A stretch of DNA of 6,163 nt from Syntrophaceae bacterium (GTDB lineage: Bacteria; Desulfobacterota; Syntrophorhabdia; Syntrophorhabdales; WCHB1-27), in NCBI GenBank assembly GCA_003165115.1, contig PLSJ01000372.1, positions 3,403 through 9,565 of the forward strand, in the 5' to 3' direction. A program made the position numbers and the translations under genes. Below the pieces are notes generated by a model that had not been told where the DNA came from, did not search any database, and was given only the letters and a program-made list of their open reading frames with translations. This document shows positions 5,974-6,163 of the stretch, piece by piece. The first letter of the stretch is position 1; every line of letters begins with the position of its first letter.

Positions 5974-6054
5974 TGCTCCCGGCGGGTGGTTCCTACGGAA
6001 AATAGAGAGAAAACCGGAAAACGTGTGTGGGGCCCTAATGGCAATACTGTTCAT

Positions 6055-6162
6055 TTAACATCTTTTAGCTATCCTGATACACTTCTCGAACTCTATTCGC
6101 TCGTTGCAGACCACGTTTCTTGGCCGTAGTCGATAGCCGCTCATCTTGCGCTTGACCCCTCG
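6055..6162 (-). CDS. possible C-terminal end of a gene entering from the right edge, unidentified
   Basis: On the minus strand an open frame enters from the right edge and ends at TAA (6055-6057), giving 35 residues that are very basic, with an internal KMSGYRLRPRNVV stretch. The neighbouring frame (from 6163, ending at 6065-6067) is also open for 32 basic residues, so the true frame, if any, is not settled. Base composition is visibly less GC-rich than the confident genes. The basic character would suit a nucleic-acid-binding protein or the tail of a transposase, but no family motif is recognisable. It may equally be non-coding. Confidence 0.22.
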   Translation of the reverse strand, partial: RGVKRKMSGYRLRPRNVVCNERIEFEKCIRIAKRC

Positions 6163-6163
6163 G

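Noticed and set aside
1..6163. CRISPR array, riboswitch or a clear defence system
   Set aside because: No regularly spaced repeats, no recognised riboswitch core and no nuclease, toxin or defence effector motifs were seen on either strand.

Overview
The window looks like ordinary chromosomal DNA from a GC-rich Gram-negative bacterium. Protein style (a Lon-like protease of the AAA_32 type, HD-GYP proteins of a style common in deltaproteobacteria, a membrane-anchored thioredoxin-fold protein) suggests a member of the Desulfobacterota/deltaproteobacteria or a relative. That placement is an inference from protein character, not a database match. By eye the genes are clearly GC-rich, while the first 330 bases and the last 260 or so are more AT-rich and hold little or no confident protein coding.

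Layout, left to right. Bases 1-50 are the 5' two thirds of a tRNA-Lys (anticodon TTT) read leftward, cut by the window edge, with a sigma70-type promoter at 62-90. Bases 91-332 are non-coding and lead into a rightward two-gene unit. The first gene (333-2774) is an 813-residue ATP-dependent Lon-like protease with intact Walker A and an intact Ser/Lys proteolytic dyad. The second (2793-3863), 18 bases later, is a soluble HD-GYP cyclic-di-GMP phosphodiesterase with an uncharacterised N-terminal region; it has a TTG start and no clear ribosome site. It converges on a leftward gene (3873-4481) for a membrane-anchored thioredoxin-fold protein with a CPHC active site, with 9 bases between the two stop codons. 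That gene has its own promoter (perfect TATAAT at 4515-4520) and ribosome site. Upstream of it lies a textbook intrinsic terminator (4593-4625), which ends the next leftward gene (4662-5897), a GAF plus HD-GYP protein. That gene appears to be driven by a promoter placed so close to its ATG that the message may be leaderless. The last hundred bases carry a short basic open frame running in from the right edge, possibly the end of another gene or a decayed mobile element.

How the genes may work together: two HD-GYP proteins within 3 kb point to local cyclic-di-GMP (or related dinucleotide) turnover. One is probably co-transcribed with a protease, which suggests second-messenger control tied to protein turnover. 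The other senses an unknown ligand through its GAF domain. The thioredoxin-fold protein is separately transcribed and need not be part of that circuit. I did not find a CRISPR array, a complete insertion sequence or a clearly new defence system. The most unusual points are the possible leaderless GAF-HD-GYP promoter, an 11-base tandem duplication that appears to have replaced the protease's stop codon, the protease/HD-GYP pairing, and the different metal-ligand sets of the two HD-GYP proteins.
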